Assembly (NCBI GenBank): GCA_002068415.1
Contig: MVZM01000008.1
Span: 1 to 64,000 of the forward strand
Length of the DNA: 64,000 bases
Origin: Tenericutes bacterium ADurb.BinA124
GTDB lineage: Bacteria; Bacillota_I; Bacilli_A; ML615J-28; CAG-698
Direction of reading: 5' to 3'
A program made the translations under genes and the position numbers. Position 1 is the first letter of the stretch. Every line of letters begins with the position of its first letter. This document shows positions 37,609 to 46,786 of the stretch, in pieces. The notes under the pieces are model-generated. The model saw only the letters and a program-made list of their open reading frames with translations. It ran no database searches and was not told where the DNA came from.

Positions 37609-38336
37609 TGCGGATTTTAATTACTAATGATGATTCTATTTATTCAGAAGGACTATGGATTTTAGCGGAGGCCGCCAAACCATATGGTGAAGTAGTGGTT
37701 GTTGCCCCGAAAAATGAGCAAAGTGCCAAAAGTCATGCCATCAATGTTCGTTCCGGCTTTCCCATTGAAGTTTTTGAGGGCAGGTTCGGGGTTTTAAGTT
37801 ATACCGTCGACTCAAGCCCTGCTGATGCCGTCCGGGCCGCTTACTATGCTTTAAATCTGGATTTTGATTTAGTGCTGTCCGGCGTAAACAGCGGCTTTAA
37901 TGTTGGCGAAGATATCCTATATTCCGGAACGGTAGCAGCGGCCACGGAAGCCGTCCTTTTAGGAAAAAAAGCAATCGCTTTTTCCGTGGCTCCGCAGGAC
38001 TTTGCAACGGCCCGGACGCATGTGCCCACGGTCCTAGCCGATATTTTCCAAAACAAATTATTAAATGAGGGAGATTTGTTTAATGTCAATATTCCTAAAA
38101 ACCCGCAAGCGATGAAAATAACCAAACAAGGAAAAACTTATTTTGATACGCGGTTTGAAGAAGAACAGGGACTATATTATCAAAGAGGAGTTCATCGCTA
38201 CCATCTGGAAGAAGATTGTGAAAGCGATACTTGGGCGATTGCTCATCATCTAACATCGCTTAGCCCCTTGACGATTAAGCGGATTGATTTTCAGGTCTTA
38301 CAGAAAATACTTGAAAAAACCACAACAAAAGCGTAA
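37608..38336 (+). CDS. surE: 5'-nucleotidase SurE
   Basis: Metal-dependent nucleoside monophosphate phosphatase with exopolyphosphatase side activity. The 242-aa product opens MRILITNDDS (metal Asp-Asp, Ser) and carries LSGVNSGFNVGEDILYSGTVAAA with the conserved Asn. It is translationally coupled to the two NrnA genes; together they form a nucleotide/RNA-salvage operon: oligonucleotide to monophosphate to nucleoside. Confidence 0.95.
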   Translation: MRILITNDDSIYSEGLWILAEAAKPYGEVVVVAPKNEQSAKSHAINVRSGFPIEVFEGRFGVLSYTVDSSPADAVRAAYYALNLDFDLVLSGVNSGFNVGEDILYSGTVAAATEAVLLGKKAIAFSVAPQDFATARTHVPTVLADIFQNKLLNEGDLFNVNIPKNPQAMKITKQGKTYFDTRFEEEQGLYYQRGVHRYHLEEDCESDTWAIAHHLTSLSPLTIKRIDFQVLQKILEKTTTKA

Positions 38337-38339
38337 AAT
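38311..38339 (+). promoter_or_regulatory. rpoE promoter inside the end of surE
   Basis: TTGAAA (38311-38316), 17-nt spacer, TAAAAT (38334-38339), 21 nt before rpoE. Confidence 0.6.
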
Positions 38340-38359
38340 ACATTAATGGAGGGAATACC

Positions 38360-38908
38360 ATGAAGACAAACGATTCACTGATTGAATTAGCCTTAAGAAA
38401 AATGCGAAAACCCAAAAGAGCCCGCACCATCGAGGATGTTGCGAAAGATGTTTTCAAAGAAAAGGGCTATCCATTCGAAAAGGATAATGACTTATTCGTC
38501 CAGTTTAATATGGACTTTATGTTGTCCGGACATTTTATTTGTTGCGGTGAAGACAAAAACGGCGTTAAACTTTGGGATTTAAAAAATCGCCAACCATCCA
38601 GTTTGTTGGATAAAGAAGGAAGTTATTTAGACGACTTATACAAAGACGACGAAGAAGTTTTGAAAAACGAATTAACCGATGAAGTGGCCTTTAATCAAGG
38701 CACGGTTAAAGAGTTCGAAGCGGAAAATTACGATGAAGACGATGACGAAGATAATGAAGAAGAACATGACGATATCAAAGAAGAACTTCTAAACGAAGGC
38801 CTAACGACGGATGACGAAGAGACCATCACCGAAAAAGTTGTTTTGGACGAAGACGACCTTGATGACGAAGACGATGATGACGACGAACTCGATTTTGCGC
38901 ACGATTAA
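38360..38908 (+). CDS. rpoE: RNA polymerase delta subunit
   Basis: Gram-positive-specific factor that speeds recycling of RNA polymerase. The 182-aa product has an N-terminal HARE-HTH winged helix (about 1-85: SLIELALRKM, RTIEDVAKDVF, DLFVQFNMDF, KLWDL) and a long, disordered Asp/Glu tail (about 90-182, with DEDDDED and DDEDDDDDE). The order rpoE-pyrG is as in Bacillus. Confidence 0.95.
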   Translation: MKTNDSLIELALRKMRKPKRARTIEDVAKDVFKEKGYPFEKDNDLFVQFNMDFMLSGHFICCGEDKNGVKLWDLKNRQPSSLLDKEGSYLDDLYKDDEEVLKNELTDEVAFNQGTVKEFEAENYDEDDDEDNEEEHDDIKEELLNEGLTTDDEETITEKVVLDEDDLDDEDDDDDELDFAHD

Positions 38909-38942
38909 TTTAAAAAAAGATTGTTTTTAATTATTATTTTGG

Positions 38943-38948
38943 TATAAT
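38943..38948 (+). promoter_or_regulatory. -10 element of pyrG
   Basis: TATAAT, with expected transcription start at about 38955 (GAGCC). The -35 is poor (TTGTTT near 38921). Confidence 0.55.
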
Positions 38949-38956
38949 TAAAAAGA

Positions 38957-38995
38957 GCCAAATAAGTTCTCAAGGTTTTGAGGACTTATTTTTAT
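38957..38995 (+). promoter_or_regulatory. pyrG leader terminator/attenuator
   Basis: AAATAAGTTCTCAA pairs with TTGAGGACTTATTT (one wobble), followed by a T-run, all between the -10 and the pyrG RBS. In Bacillus, pyrG has a leader terminator defeated by reiterative G addition when CTP is low. Here the initial transcript lacks an obvious GGGC, so any control may differ. Confidence 0.75.
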
Positions 38996-39009
38996 TTGAG
39001 GAGGAGATT

Positions 39010-40599
39010 ATGAGCACTAAATTTATTTTTGTAACCGGAGGAGTTTCTTCAAGTCTTGGCAAAGGTATCAATGCTTCTTCCATCGGCAGATTGTTAAAGC
39101 AACGAGGCCTAAAAGTTTCCATGCAAAAGTTTGATCCCTATATTAATGTCGATACCAAAAATATGTCCCCCTTACAACATGGGGAAGTTTTTGTGACTGA
39201 TGACGGGGCGGAAACCGATTTGGACCTCGGTCACTATGAACGCTTTGTTGATGAGAATTTAAATAAATATTCCAGTGTGACAATGGGGAAAATTTATTTG
39301 CGGGTGATTGAAAAAGAACGGCAAGGAAAATATTCGGGCGGAACCGTTCAAGTTATTCCCCATATTACCAATGAAATTAAAGAAGCCATTAATATATCGG
39401 CCACCAAAAGCAAGGCCGATGTGGTCATTATTGAAATCGGCGGGACGGTCGGTGATATTGAATCATTACCCTGTTTAGAAGCCATTCGTCAGTTTCGGCG
39501 GGATGTTGGTTATCACAACACGCTTTATATTCATAACACCTTGGTTCCCTATATTGCCGCTTCGGGAGAACTGAAGACGAAACCGACGCAACACAGCGTT
39601 AAAGAACTACGCTCCTTGGGGATTAATCCCGATGCGATTATTCTTCGGAGCGACCGGAAAATCAGCGACAGCCAAAAGGATAAAATCGCCCTGTTTTGTG
39701 ATGTTCACAAAGAAGCGGTGATTGATGTTCGGGATTGCAAGTCGATTTACGAAGTCCCACCCATGTTGGCTAAACAAAAGATTGATGATTTTATTTGCCG
39801 GCATTTTGGCTTGCAAACACCCCCGCTTGATTTAACGGAATGGCTGAAGATGTTGGAAAACATTAAAAATGCGAAAGGTTTAGTTAAAATTGCTTTGGTG
39901 GGAAAATATGTTTCCTTGAAAGATGCTTATTTGTCCGTCTATGAAAGTTTGAAACATAGCGCTTTCGCAAATAATGTCAATATTAGAATTGATTCCATCG
40001 ATGCGAAAACTTTAAATGCAAATAATGTTGGTGAAGTATTAAACAGCTATCAAGGGATTATTTGTCCGGGGGGCTTTGGCGACCGCGATATTGACGGAAT
40101 CATGTTTGCCATCAAATATGCCCGTGAACAGCACATCCCTTATTTAGGCATTTGCTATGCTATGCACTTGGCGATGATTGAATATGCCCGCCATGTTTTG
40201 GCTTATCCCAAGGCCACTTCCCGGGAATTTGATGAAGATGCCGATTTGGCCATCATCGATTTAAATCCCCTTAGGAAGGGTTTTGAAAAACCGATGCGGG
40301 TTGGACTTTATTCCTGCCATTTAAAACCGGGCAGTAAATTGGCGGAAATTTACCAAACCAACCTTATTTACGAACGCCACCGCCATCGTTATGAAGTCAA
40401 CAATGCGACTTTACATCTTTTTGAGGGGTCGGACATGGTTTTTTCAGGAATAAATGAAGAAGAGAAGATTGTGGAAGCGCTGGAATTAAAGAATCATCCT
40501 TGGTTTATGGCTTGCCAGTTCCACCCAGAATTTCTGTCGCGTCCTAATCGTGCCCATCCGCTCTTTTTGGCCTTTATTCAAGCGGCTATGAAAATGTAA
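39010..40599 (+). CDS. pyrG: CTP synthase
   Basis: Makes CTP from UTP, ATP and glutamine. The 529-aa product has the N-terminal synthase (GGVSSSLGKGINASSIG P-loop, MSPLQHGEVFVTDDGAETDLDLGHYER, EIGGTVGDIES) and C-terminal glutaminase with CPGGFGDR, catalytic Cys in YLGICYAM and HPEF. The P-loop has Ser for the common Val (GGVS vs GGVV). RBS GAGGAGGAGATT. Leader hairpin upstream suggests attenuation. Confidence 0.98.
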   Translation: MSTKFIFVTGGVSSSLGKGINASSIGRLLKQRGLKVSMQKFDPYINVDTKNMSPLQHGEVFVTDDGAETDLDLGHYERFVDENLNKYSSVTMGKIYLRVIEKERQGKYSGGTVQVIPHITNEIKEAINISATKSKADVVIIEIGGTVGDIESLPCLEAIRQFRRDVGYHNTLYIHNTLVPYIAASGELKTKPTQHSVKELRSLGINPDAIILRSDRKISDSQKDKIALFCDVHKEAVIDVRDCKSIYEVPPMLAKQKIDDFICRHFGLQTPPLDLTEWLKMLENIKNAKGLVKIALVGKYVSLKDAYLSVYESLKHSAFANNVNIRIDSIDAKTLNANNVGEVLNSYQGIICPGGFGDRDIDGIMFAIKYAREQHIPYLGICYAMHLAMIEYARHVLAYPKATSREFDEDADLAIIDLNPLRKGFEKPMRVGLYSCHLKPGSKLAEIYQTNLIYERHRHRYEVNNATLHLFEGSDMVFSGINEEEKIVEALELKNHPWFMACQFHPEFLSRPNRAHPLFLAFIQAAMKM

Positions 40600-40611
40600 A
40601 GTTTCAAAATT

Positions 40612-40638
40612 AGTTTTCTTTGCTTTGGAAAACTTTTA
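40612..40638 (+). terminator. Terminator after pyrG
   Basis: AGTTTTC (40612-40618) and GAAAACT (40628-40634), then TTTT. Confidence 0.65.
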
Positions 40639-40698
40639 TGATAAAATGACTTGGCTTATGAAATAAACAAGGAAAAAATAAAGTTAAGAGGACGGAAT

Positions 40699-42126
40699 AT
40701 GAAAAATTACGATTGTATTATTGTTGGTGCGGGTCCAATGGGGATCTTCTGTGCCTATGAATTAATGCATCAAAGGCCAAAGGCCCGAATCTTATTAATT
40801 GACAAAGGGAATGATATCTACCATCGCCAATGTCCGATTCTTTTAAAAAAGGTGGAAAAATGTCCCAGTCATGCCAACGGTGAAATCGGTTGTAAACCGG
40901 CTTGCTTTATGACGACCGGTTTTGGCGGGGCCGGTGCGTATTCGGATGGCAAATATAATATTACCACTGAATTCGGGGGTTGGATGCAAGAATATATGGA
41001 CGATAATCAATTGATGGAACTCATCAATTATGTCGATCAAGTCAATATTAAACATGGCGCCAATTTAGATATTACTAATCCCGATACGCCGGCGGTTCGG
41101 GAAATCGAACGAAAAGCGATTGCGGTCGGCTTAAAGTTATTACGGGCCAAAGTCCGCCACTTGGGAACGGAAGAAAACATCAACATTTTAAAAAACATAT
41201 ATGAAGACATGAAAGGACATGTCGATTATTTGTTTGCGAAGAAAGTGATTAGTGTGCTTGTGGAAGAAGGCGAAGCCAAGGGTGTAGTGTTGGAAAACGG
41301 TCAGGAAATCCATGGTCAAAATGTCGTTTTGGGCGTTGGTCGGGAAGGAGCCATGTGGTTACAAACCACTTTGGAGTCCTTAGGAGTGAAATTTAAAAAC
41401 AATCAAGTTGATATCGGTGTGCGTGTGGAAACCAATAATATCGTCATGGAAGAAATTAACGAGCACCTTTATGAAGGGAAATTTAAATTTAATACCAGTG
41501 TGGGAACGACGGTTCGGACTTTTTGTTCCAATCCGAGCGGGCATGTGGTTGTGGAAAACCAAAACGGGACGATTCTTTGCAACGGTCATGCCTTTCGCGA
41601 TTTACGCTTAGGAACGGACAATACCAACTTTGCGCTCCTTGTTTCCCATGAATTCGGGGAACCCTTTGATAATCCGAACGAGTTTGCTCATGAAGTAGCC
41701 AAGCTCGCTAATAAATTAAGCGGGGGTTCCGTCATTGTGCAAAGATATGGTGACATTATTCGTGGGCGCCGCTCTACGCCGAAACGCCTGAAGGAATGCT
41801 TTGTTACGCCCACTTTAAAAGAAGCTGTTCCCGGGGATTTGGGTTTAGCCCTTCCCTACAATACCATGAAATCACTGATTGAAATGATGCAGGCCTTAAA
41901 TTATGTGACGCCCGGCATTGCCAGCGACCACACTTTGTTCTATGGTGTGGAAGCTAAATTCTATAGTGCCCGCCCCGAGGTCAATCATCACTTTGAAACC
42001 AAAATTAAAAATTTATATGTTGGTGGCGACGGAGCCGGGATTACTAGAGGCTTGGCTCAAGCCGGAGCTAACGGTGTTTGTATTGCCCGGGCAATCATCA
42101 ACAAACAAGCAAAACTCCCTGAATAA
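40699..42126 (+). CDS. FAD-dependent dehydrogenase, COG2509 type
   Basis: The 475-aa product begins with a Rossmann FAD motif YDCIIVGAGPMGIFCAYEL and has a late FAD motif YVGGDGAGITRGLAQAGANG. It contains a cysteine-rich section (CPILLKKVEKCPSH, GEIGCKPACFMTTGFGGAGAYSDGK), typical of the uncharacterised FAD-dependent dehydrogenases of COG2509. The substrate is unknown. I start at ATG 40699 (MKNYDC), behind AAGAGGACGGAAT, rather than 40651, which overlaps the -10-like TATGATAAAAT. Confidence 0.85.
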   Translation: MKNYDCIIVGAGPMGIFCAYELMHQRPKARILLIDKGNDIYHRQCPILLKKVEKCPSHANGEIGCKPACFMTTGFGGAGAYSDGKYNITTEFGGWMQEYMDDNQLMELINYVDQVNIKHGANLDITNPDTPAVREIERKAIAVGLKLLRAKVRHLGTEENINILKNIYEDMKGHVDYLFAKKVISVLVEEGEAKGVVLENGQEIHGQNVVLGVGREGAMWLQTTLESLGVKFKNNQVDIGVRVETNNIVMEEINEHLYEGKFKFNTSVGTTVRTFCSNPSGHVVVENQNGTILCNGHAFRDLRLGTDNTNFALLVSHEFGEPFDNPNEFAHEVAKLANKLSGGSVIVQRYGDIIRGRRSTPKRLKECFVTPTLKEAVPGDLGLALPYNTMKSLIEMMQALNYVTPGIASDHTLFYGVEAKFYSARPEVNHHFETKIKNLYVGGDGAGITRGLAQAGANGVCIARAIINKQAKLPE

Positions 42127-42140
42127 CAGGGAGTTTTTTA
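42113..42140 (+). terminator. Terminator after the FAD-dehydrogenase gene
   Basis: AACTCCCTG/CAGGGAGTT with a T-run; begins inside the last codons. Confidence 0.85.
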
Positions 42141-42168
42141 ATAACTAAAAAAATTTAATATTTTTTAC

Positions 42169-42198
42169 TTGACAATATTGTATGACATATAGTATAAT
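42169..42198 (+). promoter_or_regulatory. Promoter of padR-HAAS cassette
   Basis: TTGACA (42169-42174), 18-nt spacer containing TGTATGACATA (imperfect dyad, candidate PadR operator), TATAAT (42193-42198). Confidence 0.75.
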
Positions 42199-42216
42199 AG
42201 TGTCGAGGTGATAAGA

Positions 42217-42555
42217 TTGGATGAATCAATTGTACAAAACATGATTTTAGAATTGCGTCGCGGAACGCAAATCTTGGCGGTTTTAAGCCAAATGGATGAG
42301 ATGAAATACGGATATTCGCTCTTGCAAGATTTAGAAAGCCAAAACATTAAAATTGAAGCGGGGACGCTTTACCCCTTGTTAAGAAGGTTGGAATCACAAG
42401 GCTTATTGCTTAGCGAATGGGACACAACGGAAAGCCGGCCGCGGAAATATTATTTATTAAGCGACTTTGGGAAACAAGCTTTAGAAACTTTAATCAAAGA
42501 ATGGGATTTAATCGTGAAAGAAATGAGTAACATTATTAAAGGAGGACAAAAATGA
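42217..42555 (+). CDS. PadR-family transcriptional regulator
   Basis: The 112-aa product is a winged-helix PadR: LAVLSQMDEMKYGYSLLQDLESQ, IEAGTLYPLLRRLESQGLL, SRPRKYYLLSDFGKQAL. I prefer the TTG at 42217, properly spaced from GAGGTG (42205-42210), over the GTG at 42208, which is part of that ribosome site. It overlaps the next gene by 4 nt (ATGA). PadR proteins with a HAAS-domain partner usually repress their own operon. Confidence 0.92.
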   Translation: MDESIVQNMILELRRGTQILAVLSQMDEMKYGYSLLQDLESQNIKIEAGTLYPLLRRLESQGLLLSEWDTTESRPRKYYLLSDFGKQALETLIKEWDLIVKEMSNIIKGGQK

Positions 42556-43550
42556 ACGATTTAGTAGCCCGATACATTTACGATGTGACCCGCCGGTTAC
42601 CGGAAGAAAACCGGGCGGAGGTGAAGAAAGAATTACAGGCCAATATCAGTGATATGTTGCCAAGCAACCCGACGGAAGAACAAATTAAGGAAGTATTAAA
42701 AACTTTAGGGAACCCGCGTGTTCTCGCTCACAATTATCTTGGTAAAAGTAAGAGTTTAATTTCGGCAGAGTGGATGGATGATTATCTCCGCGTCTTAAAA
42801 ATTGTCTTAATTATTTTTGGAACTTTAGCCTTTATTTTCGGCTTGATTGAACATATCAGTCATCCGGAAGCAACGAAATTAATCGGCATCATTTTGGAAG
42901 TCATCGCTAAGGTCATTTCCGAAACCATCCAAAGTTTAATTCGTGGATTTGCGATTGTGACGATTGTGTTTGCTTTAATATCCCGTTATGCAAGCCCGGA
43001 AAAAATTAAGGCTTGGGAACCGAGCCAATTACCGAAACTCCCGAAAGAACAAGTGGTGACGATTAAAAGAACTTCCAGTGTTGCCGGCTTAATCTTCACG
43101 GTTATTTTCCGGGTTTTGCTTGTTTTCTTATTAATCAACCGTCGCCTTTATTTAGCGTGGACGGCTGATGGCGAATGGTGGGTAAGGGATACTTTAATGT
43201 TTAACGACGCGGCGGTGAAATTGTTTGTTCCCTTTATTATCATATCGATTGTTTTTGTGATTGTTACTTATGTTACGAAAATATATTTCGGACATTGGAA
43301 TAAAGTTGTGGCCGGAATTCATACCGGTGAACAACTATATACAAATGTAATTGCCCTTTTGTTTATTAACCACAAACCCTTACTGACAGCGGAATTTGTG
43401 AAGGGGGCTGCCGATATCTTCGAAGTTTCCGTAACGAAGATGCAAGAAATTTTCTCCGGCATCGCCATTGTTATCTCTGTAATGATTGTGCTTGGGGTGA
43501 TTGGGGATCTCGTTACGACCTGGATTAAAACTTTAAAAGTAAAAGCTTAA
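42552..43550 (+). CDS. HAAS-domain membrane protein (DUF1700-like)
   Basis: The 332-aa product has an N-terminal HAAS-type helical region (about 1-70: YIYDVTRRLPEENRAEVKKELQANI, LGNPRVLAHNYL) and four or more membrane segments (about 80-100, 108-150, 175-197, 222-245, 300-325). HAAS proteins are commonly encoded with PadR regulators and are thought to sense membrane or envelope state. The role is inferred from the pair only. Confidence 0.8.
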   Translation: MNDLVARYIYDVTRRLPEENRAEVKKELQANISDMLPSNPTEEQIKEVLKTLGNPRVLAHNYLGKSKSLISAEWMDDYLRVLKIVLIIFGTLAFIFGLIEHISHPEATKLIGIILEVIAKVISETIQSLIRGFAIVTIVFALISRYASPEKIKAWEPSQLPKLPKEQVVTIKRTSSVAGLIFTVIFRVLLVFLLINRRLYLAWTADGEWWVRDTLMFNDAAVKLFVPFIIISIVFVIVTYVTKIYFGHWNKVVAGIHTGEQLYTNVIALLFINHKPLLTAEFVKGAADIFEVSVTKMQEIFSGIAIVISVMIVLGVIGDLVTTWIKTLKVKA

Positions 43551-43554
43551 ACAA

Positions 43555-43584
43555 TAACAACCCTTCTTTTGGAGGGTTTTGTTT
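43555..43584 (+). terminator. Terminator after the HAAS gene
   Basis: AACCCTTC/GGAGGGTT hairpin and T-rich tract. Confidence 0.75.
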
Positions 43585-43611
43585 TATTTGGGATTATTTT
43601 AAGTAGAAGAC

Positions 43612-43639
43612 TTGACAAGTAGGCGAAAGCGTGTATAAT
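43612..43639 (+). promoter_or_regulatory. clpB promoter
   Basis: TTGACA (43612-43617), 16-nt spacer, TATAAT (43634-43639). Confidence 0.8.
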
Positions 43640-43643
43640 ATAA

Positions 43644-43670
43644 TTAGCACTCTTTGGTTGTGAGTGCTAA
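43644..43670 (+). promoter_or_regulatory. CIRCE element (HrcA operator)
   Basis: Perfect TTAGCACTC, 9-nt spacer, GAGTGCTAA, covering the expected transcription start of clpB. It implies an HrcA repressor elsewhere in the genome and heat-shock control of clpB. Confidence 0.96.
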
Positions 43671-43690
43671 TAAATAAATGGAGGGATATT

Positions 43691-45793
43691 ATGCAAACAC
43701 AAGATTATAGTCAAGATCAAGATATATTAAAGAAGTTTGGCCGGGATATTGTTGAGGAAGTCAAAAAAGGCAAGGTTGATCCCGTCATTGGTCGTGACGA
43801 AGAAATTCGCCGCATCATTCAGGTGTTGGCCCGTAAAACGAAAAACAATGTTATTTTAATTGGCGAAGCCGGGGTTGGGAAAACCGCCATTATTGAAGGC
43901 TTAGCCAGCCGGATTGCGAAGGATGATGTTCCCGCCAGTTTGCGAGGCAAAACGATTTATGAACTCGATATGGGGGCATTGGTGGCCGGAGCTAAATTCC
44001 GGGGGGAATTTGAAGAGCGTTTAAAAGCCGTCTTAAACAAAATCAAAGAAAGCGAAGGCAAGATTATTTTGTTTATTGACGAGATTCATTTAATTGTCGG
44101 CGCCGGTAAAGCCGATGGCGCTTTGGATGCCGGCAATATGTTAAAGCCGATGTTGGCTCGGGGGGAAATCGATTGTATCGGCGCAACAACACTAAATGAA
44201 TACCGTTTATATATTGAAAAGGACCGTGCTTTGGAGCGGCGTTTTCAGCAGGTCTTGGTTACGGAACCGACCGTGGCCGATACTATCAGTATTTTACGGG
44301 GTCTGAAAGAACGCTTTGAAGCCCATCATGGGGTAACGATTACCGACGGTGCTTTAGTCAATGCGGCCGTCTTATCCAATCGTTATTTAACCGAAAGGTT
44401 ACTTCCCGATAAAGCGATTGATTTAATTGATGAAGCCTGTGCTTCCATTCGGGTGGAAATGGATTCCATGCCCAACGAACTGGATGAGATTACTCGGAAA
44501 ATTGCGCAATTGGAAATTGAAAAACTGGCCCTTGAAAAAGAAAAAGATGCTTCCAGTAAACAAAGATTAGCGAAGATTGTGGATGAATTAAATGAATTAA
44601 GGGAACGTTCCGCCGAAATGACTTCGCGTTGGCAGGCGGAAAAGAATAAAATCGAAGAAGCCAAGGAAGTCAAGAAGAAACTGGAAAAAGCGCGTTTTGA
44701 TTTAGAACAGTATTTTAATACGGGTGATTATAAAAAAGCGAGTGAACTGAAGTATGGGGAAATTCCCGCTTTGGAAGCCAAGCTGGAAAAACTGCAGAAA
44801 AAAGGGGAAAACAGTTTACTAACGGAAACGGTGACTGAAGATGCGGTAGCGAAAGTGGTTGTGAAAGCAACGAACATCCCGCTTTCCAAAATCATGAAAG
44901 GCGATCGGGAAAAAGTGCTCAATTTAAAAGAGACTTTAAACGAACGCGTCATCGGTCAGGATGAAGCAATTGAATTAGTCAGCGATGCCATTATTCGCCA
45001 ACGCGCCGGCATTAAAGATCAAAATCGACCGATTGGCTCCTTCCTCTTTTTGGGACCCACCGGTGTTGGTAAAACCGAAGTGGCTCGCAGTTTAGCGGAT
45101 GCTTTATTTGATGATGAACACCATATTGTGCGGATTGACATGAGTGAATATATGGAGAAGTTTGCGGTCAGCCGTTTGGTTGGAGCGCCACCGGGTTATG
45201 TCGGTTATGAAGAAGGGGGCCAATTAACGGAGAAAGTCAGAAGAAATCCTTATTCGATTGTTCTGTTTGATGAAATTGAAAAAGCGCATGCCGATGTCTT
45301 TAATATTCTACTGCAGATTCTTGATGAAGGCCGTTTAACCGATTCCCAAGGTCGAACAGTGGATTTTAAAAATACTATCATCATCATGACTTCCAATTTA
45401 GGAAGTGGGCTTTTGCTTAACAATGAAAATATGGAGGAAATTCAAAAGTTGTTGCGAATAACCTTTCGGCCGGAATTTTTGAATCGGATTGATGAAGTTG
45501 TTATCTTTAAACCTTTGTCTCAGGCAACACAAATGAAAATTGTGGAAAAGATGCTTAATGAATTGGCGAACCGCTTAAAGCAGGACCGTCTGAATATTGT
45601 TTTTACGGACCGTGCTAAACAATTTGTCATTGATTCGAGCTTTTCCCATGAATATGGTGCTCGGCCGATTAAACGATTTATCCAAAAAGAAATTGAAACC
45701 ATGTTAGCTAAAGAAATTATTAAAGGTGCTTTGGTTCCGGAACGCCCATATATCGTTGATGTTGTTAATGAACAGTTTGTGATTAAGTCTTAA
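43691..45793 (+). CDS. clpB: ClpB disaggregase lacking the N-terminal domain
   Basis: Hsp100 chaperone that extracts proteins from aggregates with DnaK. The 700-aa product begins almost at the first AAA+ domain ([10 protein letters not shown] Walker [14 protein letters not shown] Walker B), has the ClpB-type coiled-coil middle domain (about 265-385, with the [20 protein letters not shown] motif) and AAA2 ([21 protein letters not shown]). The about 145-residue N-domain present in most ClpB is missing, as in mycoplasma ClpB. No ClpP-binding loop was noted. I use ATG 43691 with GGAGGG; an ATG at 43664 lies in CIRCE. Confidence 0.93.
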   Translation: MQTQDYSQDQDILKKFGRDIVEEVKKGKVDPVIGRDEEIRRIIQVLARKTKNNVILIGEAGVGKTAIIEGLASRIAKDDVPASLRGKTIYELDMGALVAGAKFRGEFEERLKAVLNKIKESEGKIILFIDEIHLIVGAGKADGALDAGNMLKPMLARGEIDCIGATTLNEYRLYIEKDRALERRFQQVLVTEPTVADTISILRGLKERFEAHHGVTITDGALVNAAVLSNRYLTERLLPDKAIDLIDEACASIRVEMDSMPNELDEITRKIAQLEIEKLALEKEKDASSKQRLAKIVDELNELRERSAEMTSRWQAEKNKIEEAKEVKKKLEKARFDLEQYFNTGDYKKASELKYGEIPALEAKLEKLQKKGENSLLTETVTEDAVAKVVVKATNIPLSKIMKGDREKVLNLKETLNERVIGQDEAIELVSDAIIRQRAGIKDQNRPIGSFLFLGPTGVGKTEVARSLADALFDDEHHIVRIDMSEYMEKFAVSRLVGAPPGYVGYEEGGQLTEKVRRNPYSIVLFDEIEKAHADVFNILLQILDEGRLTDSQGRTVDFKNTIIIMTSNLGSGLLLNNENMEEIQKLLRITFRPEFLNRIDEVVIFKPLSQATQMKIVEKMLNELANRLKQDRLNIVFTDRAKQFVIDSSFSHEYGARPIKRFIQKEIETMLAKEIIKGALVPERPYIVDVVNEQFVIKS

Positions 45794-45815
45794 GTTTTTT
45801 CTTAAGACTTTTTTA
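45785..45815 (+). terminator. Terminator after clpB
   Basis: AAGTCTTAAG (45785-45794) with CTTAAGACTT (45801-45810) and T-run; it includes the stop codon. Confidence 0.8.
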
Positions 45816-45887
45816 AAACCATAGAAATATTATTTTGATTGGTGTATAATGATAATTGACTGAAAAAAAAAGAAATGGAGCGTATTT

Positions 45888-46733
45888 ATGATTTTAGATG
45901 GTAAAAAACTTGCGGAAACAATCACCAAAAACATTGCTGATGAAGTCTCACAAATTAAAGAAAAAATTACTCTCGCCTTAATTCTTGTTGGTAAAAATCC
46001 GGCCAGCCAAGTTTATGTTCATAACAAACAAAAGGCCTGTGCGGAAGTTGGTATTAATTTTGAAGCTTATTTTTTGGATGAAAACATTCCCCAAAAAGAA
46101 GTTGCCGACATTATTGAAAAATGCAATGCCAACCCTGATGTTCATGGCATTTTAGTGCAAATGCCCTTACCGTCCCATATTGATGCCGATGCAATTATCA
46201 ATCTCATTGATCCCATTAAAGATGTTGACGGCTTAACCACGATTAATCAAGGAAAACTCTTTACCAATCAAAATCCGATTGTTCCGGCGACCCCGAAAGG
46301 TGTTATGACCTTACTACAGCGTTATTTCATTGATATTGCCGGAAAAAATGCGGTTGTGGTTGGGCGCAGTAAATTAGTCGGTAAACCCCTTGCCATGCTC
46401 CTCCTCGATAAAAACGCCACGGTGACAATGGCACACTCCAAAACAAGTAATTTAAAAGAAGTGACGAAGCGTGCCGATTTATTATTTGTGGCGGTGGGCA
46501 GCCCTAAATTTATCACGGCGGATATGGTTAAAAAAGATGCCGTTGTTGTCGATGTAGGCATAAACAAAGTGGAAGGAAAACTCATTGGCGATGTTGATTT
46601 TGAAGGTGTTAAAGACTTTGTTTCCTATATCACCCCTGTTCCGAAAGGCGTGGGTCCGATGACGATTGCTTCCCTTTTGGAAAACATTGTCGATTGTTAC
46701 CATCGCCAAAAAGCTATTAAAGACGCTAATTAA
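45888..46733 (+). CDS. folD: Bifunctional methylene-THF dehydrogenase/cyclohydrolase
   Basis: Converts methylene-THF to formyl-THF in two steps for purine and formyl-Met synthesis. The 281-aa product shows VGKNPASQVYVHNKQKAC (catalytic Lys), VQMPLPSHI, DVDGLT and the NADP Rossmann motif VVGRSKLVGKPLAMLLL; ends PKGVGPMTIASLLENIV. Normal length. RBS ATGGAGCG. Confidence 0.97.
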   Translation: MILDGKKLAETITKNIADEVSQIKEKITLALILVGKNPASQVYVHNKQKACAEVGINFEAYFLDENIPQKEVADIIEKCNANPDVHGILVQMPLPSHIDADAIINLIDPIKDVDGLTTINQGKLFTNQNPIVPATPKGVMTLLQRYFIDIAGKNAVVVGRSKLVGKPLAMLLLDKNATVTMAHSKTSNLKEVTKRADLLFVAVGSPKFITADMVKKDAVVVDVGINKVEGKLIGDVDFEGVKDFVSYITPVPKGVGPMTIASLLENIVDCYHRQKAIKDAN

Positions 46734-46739
46734 AACATT

Positions 46740-46772
46740 AAAGTCCATAACTGCTTATGGACTTATCTTTTC
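46740..46772 (+). terminator. Hairpin between folD and pth
   Basis: AAGTCCATA (46741-46749) pairs with TATGGACTT (46756-46764), followed by TCTTTTC. Only about 15 nt precede the pth RBS, so it may be a leaky terminator. Confidence 0.65.
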
Positions 46773-46786
46773 ATAAGGAGAAAAAG

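Noticed and set aside
43664-43690. clpB start at 43664
   Set aside because: That ATA/ATG-type region overlaps the CIRCE element and transcription start; GGAGGG fits ATG 43691.
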